Shown piece by piece: positions 7,337 to 14,912 of a DNA stretch of 17,641 nt. The stretch's first letter is position 1. Every line of letters begins with the position of its first letter. The position numbers and the translations under genes are program-made. Source of the stretch: RGIG5579 sp045601445 (GTDB taxonomy: Bacteria; Bacillota; Clostridia; Oscillospirales; SIG627); the NCBI GenBank assembly GCA_045601445.1, contig JAZRZQ010000062.1, positions 1 through 17,641 of the forward strand, in the 5' to 3' direction. The notes below the pieces were generated by a model that was not told the origin of the DNA, made no database searches, and was given only the letters and a program-made list of their open reading frames with translations.

Positions 7337-7400
7337 CTGATTTTTGATGGAAAACGAGGAAAAAAGTGCTAAAATAAGCCTATTTTTTTCGTAATTCTTA

Positions 7401-7430
7401 TTGACAAAGCCCCTTGAGGTGTGGTAAAAA
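7401..7430 (+). promoter_or_regulatory. Probable promoter of the ABC/DUF1854 operon
   Basis: A perfect TTGACA (7401-7406) is followed after 18 bases by TAAAAA (7425-7430), a four-of-six match to the -10 consensus. It is divergent from the mecA-like promoter in the 183-base gap. The weak -10 box would suit an activated or low-level promoter. The SD-like GGAAAAGGGG (7441-7450) precedes the ATG at 7461. Confidence 0.5.
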
Positions 7431-7460
7431 GGTTGTGTAAGGAAAAGGGGATTTGAAACA

Positions 7461-9755
7461 ATGAAAAATCTTCCGAATGAAGTAGAACAACTGCTTCTTA
7501 CAAAAGGGATTCAAACCGATCAGGCACTTGCTTTTTTTAAGAGCGATATGTCCCGAGATGAAACCTATTGCGATGCCTACACCGTGCTCACGCGGGATGG
7601 GATCGGCACTCTGTTTTGTCTTGACGGCTATCAAAAAAAGGCAGGTGCTTCTTTCTTTTCTCGGCAAAAAACCGAAAAGGTTTTGCGTCAGCTCGACTAC
7701 GTCTTTTTCCCGATGTCCGAGATCGCTTCGTTCCGTGTCGAGGAGCAGATCTCGACGCTTCGCTTCGTTCTGATTAAAAAGAGCGGGGAAGAGGAAGTGC
7801 TTCTGTGGGCGACCTGTGCCTGCCGCAAGGCGCTGTATGACTTTGCGGAGGGGTTCGACCGCTTTTCGGAAACGGGAGAATTTCCCAAGCCGACAAAGCC
7901 CGAGCGTGAGCGTTGTCCCAAGTGTCGGATGCCGTACGACGATCCGAAAACTAAGGTTTGCAAGCATTGCAAGAGTAAAGGCAGGCTCATCCGCAAGATC
8001 CTGCCGTTCTTCCTTCGCTACCGCTGGCAAATGCTCCTTGTTTTGGTGACGGTGGCGCTTTCTGCCCTAATCAGTATCATTATGCCGTATTTTAACAGCA
8101 AGGTGCTTTACGATCAGGTTCTGGTCGAGGGCGATCCGCTTTACGGTCAGGTCTTGTTTTTGGTTCTGACGCTGGCGGCCATGCGCTTGCTTTCTGCCGT
8201 CATTCAATCGGTCAACACGCTCATCAGCTCCCGCGTGGCGGCGTTTGTAACCTACGATCTGAAAAAAACGATCTTCTCCGCCTTTGAGAGGCTGTCGTAT
8301 TCCTTTTTCACTTCCCGTCACACGGGTAGGCTGATTACGCAGGTCAACTCCGATTCCGAAAATCTGTATTGGTTTTTCTGCGACGGCGTTCCGTATTTCT
8401 TCGTCAACGTGATCCAGATCGTCGGCATTTCCTCTGTGATGATCGCGACCAATCCCACGCTCGCCGTGCTCGTTCTCGTTCCCGTTCCGGTGCTCTTTTT
8501 CGCCTATTTTGCCGTGATGAAGATTTTCCGCCGTCTGAACGCAGAGCAGCACACACACTCCTCTCGCTTCAATTCCGTCCTGTCGGATGTACTCAACGGA
8601 ATGCGTATCGTCAAGGCTTTTTCCCGCGAAGAAACGGAGATCGAGCGTTTTGATGATAAGAGCCGAGCACTTTCGGCCAGCAAGCTGAAGATCGACGTGA
8701 CCCACCATACACTCTTTCCGCTCATCAACCTCGGCATTCGCATCAGCACCTATCTTGTCTGGGGCTTTGGCGGTTATCTCGTCGTCAAGGAGGGGGCGCA
8801 GGCAGGAAGCGGAATCTCCTACGGCCAGCTTTCGCTGTTCGTTGGCTATCTCGGAATGCTTTACAGCCCGTTGAATTTCTTCTCGAACTTCTTTAACCAT
8901 CTGGCAAGCTCGCTTAATTCCATGCAAAGGCTCTTTCAGATTCTGGATGCCGAGCCGGAGGTCAAGGAGAAGAAGGATGCCATCAAGCCCGAAACGGTGC
9001 GCGGCGCAGTCACCTTTGACCACGTAAACTTCTCCTATGCACCCGGAAAGCGCACCATTCGCGACGTTTCGTTTTCCGTTGCCGCCGGGCAGACCCTCGG
9101 CATCGTCGGACACACCGGCGCGGGCAAAAGCACCCTTGCCAATCTCCTGACCCGTCTTTACGACGTGGAAAGCGGCTCGATCACCATCGACGGGATCGAC
9201 CTGCGCGACCTTTCCTTTGAAACGCTGAGGAAAAACGTCGCCATCGTGTCGCAGGAAACGTATCTCTTCCGCGGAACGATCATGGACAATATCCGCTATG
9301 CCAACCCCGAAGCCGATCGCGAAACGGTGATGGCGGCCTCCCGTGCCGCAGGTTGCCACGACTTTATTATGACCTTCCCCGACGGATACGAAACCTTGGT
9401 GGGAACAGATAAGAAAATGCTCTCGGGCGGCGAGCGGCAAAGAATCTCGATTGCCCGTGCCATTCTCAAAGACCCTGCGATTCTGATTTTGGATGAAGCC
9501 ACCGCCGCGATGGATACCAAAACCGAGCGAAAGATTCAGGCGGCTCTGTCTGCCATCACGAAAAACCGCACCACGATCACCATTGCACACCGACTTTCCA
9601 CCCTGCGCGACGCTGATTTTCTCATCGTCGTGGAAAACGGTGCGGTCGTGGAAAACGGAACGCACGAGCAGCTTCTTGCGCTGGAAAACGGTGTCTATCA
9701 CAAGCTTTATCGCTTGCAAATGGAAGCGATGAAGACCATCGGCATTGAGGAATAG
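7461..9755 (+). CDS. ABC exporter subunit with N-terminal soluble domain and zinc ribbon
   Basis: A 764-residue half-transporter. Residues 1-145 form a soluble domain whose beta-rich pattern (about 35-135) suggests a PH-like fold; this is inference. A four-cysteine zinc ribbon follows (CPKC 152-155, CKHC 167-170). A type-I exporter membrane domain with six predicted helices (about 190-480) leads to a complete nucleotide-binding domain: Walker A GHTGAGKST (550-558), Q-loop Gln598, signature LSGGERQ (654-660), Walker B ILILDE (674-679) with catalytic Glu679, and His710. The D-loop reads AAMD rather than the common SALD. Its stop overlaps the ribosome site of the DUF1854 gene. Substrate is unknown. 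It probably pairs with the homologue at 10310, but both nucleotide-binding domains look competent, so homodimers are possible. Confidence 0.9.
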   Translation: MKNLPNEVEQLLLTKGIQTDQALAFFKSDMSRDETYCDAYTVLTRDGIGTLFCLDGYQKKAGASFFSRQKTEKVLRQLDYVFFPMSEIASFRVEEQISTLRFVLIKKSGEEEVLLWATCACRKALYDFAEGFDRFSETGEFPKPTKPERERCPKCRMPYDDPKTKVCKHCKSKGRLIRKILPFFLRYRWQMLLVLVTVALSALISIIMPYFNSKVLYDQVLVEGDPLYGQVLFLVLTLAAMRLLSAVIQSVNTLISSRVAAFVTYDLKKTIFSAFERLSYSFFTSRHTGRLITQVNSDSENLYWFFCDGVPYFFVNVIQIVGISSVMIATNPTLAVLVLVPVPVLFFAYFAVMKIFRRLNAEQHTHSSRFNSVLSDVLNGMRIVKAFSREETEIERFDDKSRALSASKLKIDVTHHTLFPLINLGIRISTYLVWGFGGYLVVKEGAQAGSGISYGQLSLFVGYLGMLYSPLNFFSNFFNHLASSLNSMQRLFQILDAEPEVKEKKDAIKPETVRGAVTFDHVNFSYAPGKRTIRDVSFSVAAGQTLGIVGHTGAGKSTLANLLTRLYDVESGSITIDGIDLRDLSFETLRKNVAIVSQETYLFRGTIMDNIRYANPEADRETVMAASRAAGCHDFIMTFPDGYETLVGTDKKMLSGGERQRISIARAILKDPAILILDEATAAMDTKTERKIQAALSAITKNRTTITIAHRLSTLRDADFLIVVENGAVVENGTHEQLLALENGVYHKLYRLQMEAMKTIGIEE

Positions 9756-9766
9756 GAGGAAACACT

Positions 9767-10279
9767 ATGATAAAAGGCTTGGAAAACGTCATTGAATACC
9801 GCCTGCTGACTCCGCAAAACACCCGCTTTTTCCTTTCCCCGAAGAAGCTTTTGATGATCGAAGATACCGAAACGGGCGAAACCCAACGCGCCTTTCTGGC
9901 GAGGGCCTTTCCGTTTGAAACGGAGGAGGAGTATCTGTGCGTGCAGAACGTTGATCGCGAGGAGATCGGAATGATCCGCTCACTATCTCTGTTTGACGAC
10001 GAGACGGTGTCGATCCTTCGGGAAGAGCTTCGACGCAAATATTTTTCCCCGAAGATCATCCGCATTCTCAAGCTTACCGAGCGTATGGGCGGCTCCTTCT
10101 GGGAGTGTGAGACCGATCTCGGCCCGCTTTCCTTCTCTGTGCGTGATACGCACCGCAGTCTGCTTCGGGCAGGGGCGGATCGCATTTTCGTGATCGACGG
10201 CGACGGGTGTCGCTATGAAATCCCGAGTCTTGCCGCGCTCGACCGAAAAAGCTATTCCAAAATCGAACTGTATTTGTAA
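9767..10279 (+). CDS. DUF1854 family protein
   Basis: A 170-residue soluble protein without signal peptide or membrane helix. It shows the pattern I associate with DUF1854: an acidic segment (VQNVDREEIGMIRSLSLFDDET), the conserved EELRRKYFSPKI (86-97), then GSFWECETDLGPLSFSVRD (109-127) and VIDGDGCRYEIP (142-153) ending in ALDRKSYSKIE. The biochemical function is not known to me. In Betaproteobacteria DUF1854 genes neighbour ABC transporters in cyanophycin-linked loci, as I recall from database naming; no cyanophycin gene is seen here. The ATG has AGGAGG 8 bases upstream, and the gene sits between the two exporter subunits, suggesting an accessory or regulatory subunit. It is possibly a partner of their N-terminal domains. 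Confidence 0.8.
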   Translation: MIKGLENVIEYRLLTPQNTRFFLSPKKLLMIEDTETGETQRAFLARAFPFETEEEYLCVQNVDREEIGMIRSLSLFDDETVSILREELRRKYFSPKIIRILKLTERMGGSFWECETDLGPLSFSVRDTHRSLLRAGADRIFVIDGDGCRYEIPSLAALDRKSYSKIELYL

Positions 10280-10309
10280 CGTCAAGATCAGAGACGAAAG
10301 GATATTACA

Positions 10310-12556
10310 GTGCTCAGTCAAGAACAATTTGAAGCACGCTTGCAGCCGTGCCTGACTTTTCTCGATCAAGAATATTCCGATCGGCGCGTGTTTGCCTTTC
10401 CCGTCAATTTGGATCGGGAGGGCAAGCGCTTTGACGGCGCTGTCATTTTCGGAGAAAAGGCGATCTATCTTGCCCCGATCGGAGAGGGGGAGTGGTATGC
10501 CGTTGCTTTCGATCGCATCGAGGATGCACGTTATGAAATGTTTTCCGGCGGCGCTTGCTGTGAGGTGATGACCGAAGGCGAGTGGTCCGTGTTCTGCCGT
10601 GCGTTTTCCTCGGAAAAGGAAAACGTGTCCCAGCTTGTCCGCGCGCTCAAGGAGGTCAGCGACAAGGTGCTCAATCCCGCAGACGCCAAATTCGTCTATC
10701 GTCTGACCACCTGTCCCCACTGCCATCGCAGGCTTCCCTCGGGAAGCAATCAGTGCCCCTCGTGCGTGGATAAAAAATCCTCTGCCAAGCGTCTTTTTCA
10801 GCTCATCCGCCCACAGCTTGGCTGGATCGTGCTTTCGATCTTTCTGTTTTTTGCCACCGCCGCGATGAACGTAATCATCCCGCGCATTCAGGGTCACTAC
10901 GTTGACACCTATCTTTACACCAAGGATCCGAGCGGTCTTTTAAACTCGTTTTCCTCGGCAATTATCGTTGTGCTGTCAATGGCGCTGGTGCGCGTTTCGG
11001 TAACGGTGTTTACCGTGCTTCGTAACACCACGCTCGATCGTATCAGCAATCGGACGGTGCTGGGGTTGAGAAAGATCCTTTATGAAAAAATTCAGAATCT
11101 TTCCGTTGCCGGAATCTCCCGCCACACGGCAGGCGATCTGATGAACCGCGTCTCCGGCGATACCAACATCATCGCAAGCTTTTTAACCAATAATATGCCC
11201 GCTCTTTTGGAGCAATCCCTGATGATCGTGTTTGTCGGCGCGCTTTTGTTCTCCCGCTCGTGGAAGCTGGCGCTTCTGATCTTGATTCCCGTTCCGTTCG
11301 TCATTTTGATGTTCCGCTTGGTTCACCGCCGCAATCACAAGCTCTACCAAAAGCAGTGGGTGGAAAATTCCAACGCCAATACCGTTCTTCACGACGTTTT
11401 CCAAGGCGTCAGAGAGGTCAAGGTCTACGGTACGGAAAAGAACGAGATCGCAAAATACGACCGCTCGATCTTTGCGGTGCGCCAGATCGCGGTTCGCAAC
11501 GAGACCGCTTGGGCCAAGGTCGTCCCTTATGCGGATTACCTGTTGCAGGCGGGAAATTATCTGCTTCTTTATTACGCGGGCAATCAGATTTTAAATCAAG
11601 CCATGACCGTCGGCGATCTGACGATGTTTTCCGCACTCCTCACCCTCATTTACGATCCGCTGCGCTGGATGGCGAACGTCCCGCGTATGCTTCAGAGAGC
11701 CACCACCGCCGTCTCCAAGGTGTTCGAGGTGATCGACGAGGTGCCCGACGTTGCCGACCGTCCTCAGCCTGTTTCCAAGGAGATCGTCGGCGAGATCAAG
11801 GTGGATCGGGTCTGGTTTGGCTATAACGAAAACGATAACGTCCTCGAGGACGTTTCCGTTACCATCCGTCCGGGAGAAATGCTCGGTATCGTCGGAAAAA
11901 GCGGCGTGGGTAAAAGCACGCTGATTAATCTTGTGATGCGTCTTTACGATGTCAACCGCGGCTCGATCACCATCGACGGGGTCGATATCCGAGATTTTTC
12001 ACAGCATTCCCTGCGCTCGCAGATCGGCGTGGTGCTGCAGGAGACCTTCCTCTTTGCGGGTACGGTGTATGAAAACCTTGCCTACGCCAAGCCCGACGCC
12101 ACCTTCGACGAGATTATGGAGGCGGCCCGCCTTGCCAACGCGCACGAGTTTATTATGAAGCTTCCCGATGGCTACGATACCGTCGTCGGAGAACGCGGAC
12201 ATACGCTTTCGGGCGGCGAGCGGCAGAGGATCTCCATCGCCCGTGCCATTTTGCACGATCCGAAGATTCTCATTCTTGACGAGGCAACCAGCGCCTTGGA
12301 TACCGAGACGGAAAAGCTCATTCAGGACGCGCTCAAGCGCCTTTGCCAAAACCGTACCACCATTGCCATCGCGCACCGTTTGTCTACCCTTCGCAACGCC
12401 ACCAAGCTGATCGTTCTCGACCGTAAACGCGTGGCGGAGGAGGGAACGCACGAGGAGCTTTCCGCCATCGACGGCGGCATTTACCAAGGCCTTTTGTTGG
12501 CCCAGCGCGAAATGAATGCCATACGCAAAAAGCAGTCCGCCGACGCGGAAAAATAA
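10310..12556 (+). CDS. Second ABC exporter subunit with N-terminal domain and zinc ribbon
   Basis: A 748-residue half-transporter with the same plan as its partner at 7461: a soluble N-terminal domain (1-130, beta-rich), a zinc ribbon (CPHC 135-138, CPSC 149-152), six predicted membrane helices (about 168-458) and a full nucleotide-binding domain. Visible motifs are Walker A GKSGVGKST (529-537), Gln577, signature LSGGERQ (633-639), Walker B ILILDE (653-658) with Glu658, D-loop SALD, and His689. It starts with GTG; GAAAGGA lies 7 bases upstream. The N-terminal domains of the two subunits share layout but little sequence, suggesting an old duplication with specialisation. The 30-base gap to the DUF1854 gene indicates one operon. 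No terminator is visible before the glyS promoter. Confidence 0.9.
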   Translation: MLSQEQFEARLQPCLTFLDQEYSDRRVFAFPVNLDREGKRFDGAVIFGEKAIYLAPIGEGEWYAVAFDRIEDARYEMFSGGACCEVMTEGEWSVFCRAFSSEKENVSQLVRALKEVSDKVLNPADAKFVYRLTTCPHCHRRLPSGSNQCPSCVDKKSSAKRLFQLIRPQLGWIVLSIFLFFATAAMNVIIPRIQGHYVDTYLYTKDPSGLLNSFSSAIIVVLSMALVRVSVTVFTVLRNTTLDRISNRTVLGLRKILYEKIQNLSVAGISRHTAGDLMNRVSGDTNIIASFLTNNMPALLEQSLMIVFVGALLFSRSWKLALLILIPVPFVILMFRLVHRRNHKLYQKQWVENSNANTVLHDVFQGVREVKVYGTEKNEIAKYDRSIFAVRQIAVRNETAWAKVVPYADYLLQAGNYLLLYYAGNQILNQAMTVGDLTMFSALLTLIYDPLRWMANVPRMLQRATTAVSKVFEVIDEVPDVADRPQPVSKEIVGEIKVDRVWFGYNENDNVLEDVSVTIRPGEMLGIVGKSGVGKSTLINLVMRLYDVNRGSITIDGVDIRDFSQHSLRSQIGVVLQETFLFAGTVYENLAYAKPDATFDEIMEAARLANAHEFIMKLPDGYDTVVGERGHTLSGGERQRISIARAILHDPKILILDEATSALDTETEKLIQDALKRLCQNRTTIAIAHRLSTLRNATKLIVLDRKRVAEEGTHEELSAIDGGIYQGLLLAQREMNAIRKKQSADAEK

Positions 12557-12570
12557 ATCCAAGGGAAGAA

Positions 12571-12599
12571 TTGACAACCAAGACCGCTTGGTGTATAAT
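12571..12599 (+). promoter_or_regulatory. Sigma-A promoter of glyS with inverted repeat in spacer
   Basis: TTGACA (12571-12576), 17 bases, TATAAT (12594-12599): both hexamers are perfect. The spacer is almost entirely an inverted repeat, ACCAAG-ACCG-CTTGGT (12577-12592), the placement expected for a repressor operator, though no regulator is identified. Expected transcription start is near 12606, leaving about 50 bases of leader, too short for a T-box. Confidence 0.85.
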
Positions 12600-12654
12600 A
12601 GCAATTTGAGTGAATTGACAAAACGGATCGATTCCGAAGGAAAGGAAACGAGAA

Positions 12655-14046
12655 ATGAAAAATACCGAAAAAACGATGGAAAAAATCGTCGCGCTTTGTA
12701 AGGGAAGAGGCTTCGTTTATCCCGGCTCCGAGATCTACGGCGGTCTTGCCAACTCTTGGGACTACGGCCCTCTCGGCGTGGAATTGAAAAACAACGTCAA
12801 AAGAGCTTGGTGGAAGAAATTCGTTCAGGAATCCCCCTACAACGTCGGCCTTGACAGCGCGATTCTGATGAATCCGCAGACCTGGGTTGCTTCCGGTCAC
12901 GTCGGCGGCTTCTCCGACCCTTTGATGGACTGTAAGGTCTGCAAGACGCGCCACAGAGCAGACAAGCTCGTGGAGGACTATATCGCCGCTCAGTCTCTTG
13001 ACATCAATCCCAACGGCTGGGACAGCGCCCGTCTGGCAGAGTATATCCGCGAGAATCATATTACCTGTCCCGCTTGCGGCAGCTCCGATTTTACCGACAT
13101 CCGCAAGTTCAATCTGATGTTCAAGACCTTCCAGGGTGTCACCGAGGATTCAAGCTCCGAGCTGTACCTGCGCCCCGAAACGGCACAGGGCATCTTTGTC
13201 AACTTCAAGCACATTCAGCGCACCACCCGCAAGAAGGTTCCCTTCGGCGTCGGCCAGATCGGAAAATCCTTCCGCAACGAGATCACCCCCGGCAACTTCA
13301 TTTTCCGCATCCGCGAATTTGAGCAGATGGAGTTGGAGTTCTTCTGCAAGCCCGGAACCGGTCTTGAGTGGTTCGGCTATTGGAGATCCTATTGCGAAAA
13401 ATTCCTGTACGATCTCGGCATCGCTCCCGAAAATCTCCGTCTGCGCGATCACGATCAGGACGAGCTTTCCTTCTACTCCAAGGCAACGACTGACTTTGAA
13501 TTTATGTTCCCCTTCGGATGGGGCGAGCTTTGGGGCATTGCCGACCGTACCGATTACGATCTGACTCAGCACGCCAACCATTCGGGCGAGCCGATGGAGT
13601 ATTTTGATCCCGAATCGGGCGAGAAGTACGTTCCTTACGTGATCGAGCCCTCGCTCGGTGCTGACCGTATCACGCTGGCCTTCCTTTGCGAAGCCTACGA
13701 TGAGGAGCAGGTCGGTGAAAACGATACCCGCGTCGTGATGCACTTCCATCCCGCTCTTGCACCGGTCAAGGCCGCGATTCTCCCGCTCTCCAAGAAGCTC
13801 TCCGACAAGGCTCGTGAGCTGTACGCCGATTTGGCAACGGAGTTCAACGTCGAGTTTGACGAGGCCGGCTCGATCGGTAAGCGCTACCGCCGTCAGGACG
13901 AGATCGGAACGCCCTTCTGCATCACCTACGACTTTGACACCGAGACCGACGGTTGCGTCACCGTCCGCGACCGCGATTCGATGGATCAGGTTCGCATCCC
14001 GCTTTCCGAGGTCAAAGCGTACATCAACGAAAAAATCAAATTCTGA
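12655..14046 (+). CDS. glyS: Glycine-tRNA ligase, single-chain dimeric type
   Basis: A 463-residue class II synthetase that charges tRNA-Gly in the cytoplasm. It is the single-polypeptide (GlyRS alpha2) form found in many Gram-positives, eukaryotes and archaea, not the GlyQ/GlyS tetramer. Visible features: the N-terminal GFVYPGSEIYGG and WDYGPLG; zinc-binding cysteines at CKVC (93-96) and CPAC (138-141); the class II region RPETAQGIF (173-181) followed by FRNEITPGNFIFRIREFEQMELE; motif 3 with GADRITLAFL (Arg338); and a C-terminal anticodon-binding domain ending in a typical RDRDSMDQVR segment. Length is normal for bacteria. AAGGAAAGG upstream serves as ribosome site for the ATG. The gene has its own promoter and a strong terminator. 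Confidence 0.97.
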   Translation: MKNTEKTMEKIVALCKGRGFVYPGSEIYGGLANSWDYGPLGVELKNNVKRAWWKKFVQESPYNVGLDSAILMNPQTWVASGHVGGFSDPLMDCKVCKTRHRADKLVEDYIAAQSLDINPNGWDSARLAEYIRENHITCPACGSSDFTDIRKFNLMFKTFQGVTEDSSSELYLRPETAQGIFVNFKHIQRTTRKKVPFGVGQIGKSFRNEITPGNFIFRIREFEQMELEFFCKPGTGLEWFGYWRSYCEKFLYDLGIAPENLRLRDHDQDELSFYSKATTDFEFMFPFGWGELWGIADRTDYDLTQHANHSGEPMEYFDPESGEKYVPYVIEPSLGADRITLAFLCEAYDEEQVGENDTRVVMHFHPALAPVKAAILPLSKKLSDKARELYADLATEFNVEFDEAGSIGKRYRRQDEIGTPFCITYDFDTETDGCVTVRDRDSMDQVRIPLSEVKAYINEKIKF

Positions 14047-14053
14047 CCAAAAG

Positions 14054-14091
14054 AAAAAACGGCAAGTTCCATTTGGGACTTGCCGTTTTTT
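14054..14091. terminator. Bidirectional terminator between glyS and mgtC-like gene
   Basis: Arms AAAAAACGGCAAGT and ACTTGCCGTTTTTT, extended by a wobble or mismatch pair toward a short loop, form a hairpin with an A run on the left and T run on the right. It can terminate glyS on the plus strand and the convergent MgtC-family gene, whose stop codon is 8 bases away, on the minus strand. Confidence 0.93.
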
Positions 14092-14099
14092 GTATCCGA

Positions 14100-14744
14100 T
14101 CAAGTGTGGACGGCATAGATGACACCGTCGAATTGCAACAGCTCTTGAATGGTGATCCCTTTTCTGCGATCCAGCATCAGCGTGATGCCGATGTTTCCGA
14201 TCTTTCCGCTTCTCGGTGCCTCTACGCGGTAAGCGGGCTCCTTGGGCAAAAGCACGTGCAAGCGCTCGATGGTTGCGTTGACCTTTTTCATATCGTCGAG
14301 TTCAAGGTAGATGACCTCGGTGTTTCTCTTTTTGCGCTCAAACTTCGTAAAGAAGGTCAGGGCCAAGAGAAACAGCCCCGTGGCGATCAGCGCGCCGACG
14401 TAAAAACCGTAGCCGACGGCGAGACCGAGTGTCGCTGTGGCCCAAACGCCCGCGGCGGTTGTCAGACCGGAGATAACGTTGTCGTTTTTGAGAATAATCA
14501 TACCTGCACCGAGAAAACCGACGCCGGAAATGACCTGCGCGGCCAGACGGAACACGTCACCCACACCGAATTTGGCGTAGACGTAGATCCCCGTCATAGC
14601 GGTCAGTGCTGAGCCAAGGCACACCAAAATATGTGTTCTCATACCCGCCGCACGGCCGTGATTACTGCGTTCCAGACCGATGAACATTCCGATCAGCATC
14701 GCCAGAAGGGAACGTAGAGCAACTTGCTCGATCGTCATTGACAT
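14100..14744 (-). CDS. MgtC/SapB family membrane protein
   Basis: A 214-residue protein with the MgtC/SapB signature: GLERSNHGRAAGMRTHILV (23-41) and GVGFLGAGMIILK...GLTTAAGVWATATLGLAVG (75-111), within about five hydrophobic helices up to residue 133. A soluble C-terminal domain (about 143-214, ACT-like by pattern) follows. In Salmonella, MgtC supports growth at low magnesium and modulates the F1Fo ATP synthase; the function of Gram-positive relatives is less clear. The ATG at 14744 has AAGGAG 5 bases upstream. An in-frame ATG at 14738 is further from the ribosome site. Convergent with glyS, sharing a terminator. No magnesium riboswitch is seen in the short leader. Confidence 0.92.
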   Translation of the reverse strand: MSMTIEQVALRSLLAMLIGMFIGLERSNHGRAAGMRTHILVCLGSALTAMTGIYVYAKFGVGDVFRLAAQVISGVGFLGAGMIILKNDNVISGLTTAAGVWATATLGLAVGYGFYVGALIATGLFLLALTFFTKFERKKRNTEVIYLELDDMKKVNATIERLHVLLPKEPAYRVEAPRSGKIGNIGITLMLDRRKGITIQELLQFDGVIYAVHT

Positions 14745-14771
14745 AACAGCTCCTTTTGCTTCGATCGGTAT

Positions 14772-14800
14772 ATTCTATGCCGAAGCATGTTTGATTTAAA
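14772..14800 (-). promoter_or_regulatory. Possible promoter of the mgtC-like gene
   Basis: On the minus strand TTTAAA (14795-14800), 17 bases, TAGAAT (14772-14777). The -10 box has one mismatch, the -35 box only four of six matches. It directly abuts the T tract of the rubrerythrin terminator, consistent with a separate unit. Evidence is moderate at best. Confidence 0.4.
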
Positions 14801-14835
14801 ATAGAAAAAGAGACGCAAGGACTCTTGCATCTCTT
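14800..14835 (-). terminator. Intrinsic terminator of rubrerythrin
   Basis: On the minus strand arms AAGAGATGCAAG and CTTGCGTCTCTT form a 12-pair stem with one G-U pair and an AGTC loop (14808-14835), followed by TTTCTATTTT. It lies about 80 bases beyond the rubrerythrin stop. Confidence 0.85.
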
Positions 14836-14912
14836 CCTCTGAATCATTTTAACGAAATCATAAAGCTTTGTCAAGAAAAAAATGTGATTTTCTTCTAAAA
14901 ACCTCAAATTTC

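Noticed and set aside
7369..7389. AT-only hairpin followed by T run in the divergent intergenic region
   Set aside because: The stem is six A/T pairs and no plus-strand gene ends upstream of it.
7398..8030. Minus-strand open frame of 210 codons reaching into the divergent promoter region
   Set aside because: It is antisense to the first ABC gene and covers the promoter elements. No recognisable protein features.
8067..9719. Long open frame (550 codons) on the minus strand under the first ABC transporter
   Set aside because: It lies wholly antisense to a well-supported exporter gene. Its translation has no recognisable motif and reflects GC-rich codon shadowing.
9983..10897. Minus-strand open frame of 304 codons across the DUF1854/second ABC junction
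   Set aside because: It overlaps two supported genes and the gap between them, has no family resemblance, and has the low-complexity composition of an antisense shadow.
12557..12592. Terminator between the second ABC gene and glyS
   Set aside because: The only hairpin, the repeat in the promoter spacer, is short and is not followed by a T run.
12615..12620. Second TTGACA upstream of glyS
   Set aside because: No -10-like hexamer follows at 16-18 bases, and the position is inside the leader of the stronger promoter.
12600..12654. T-box leader upstream of glyS
   Set aside because: The distance from the expected transcription start to the ATG is only about 50 bases, with no specifier stem or terminator/antiterminator structure.
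13150..14103. Minus-strand open frame of 317 codons under glyS
   Set aside because: It runs through the glyS terminator and is antisense to a clear synthetase gene.
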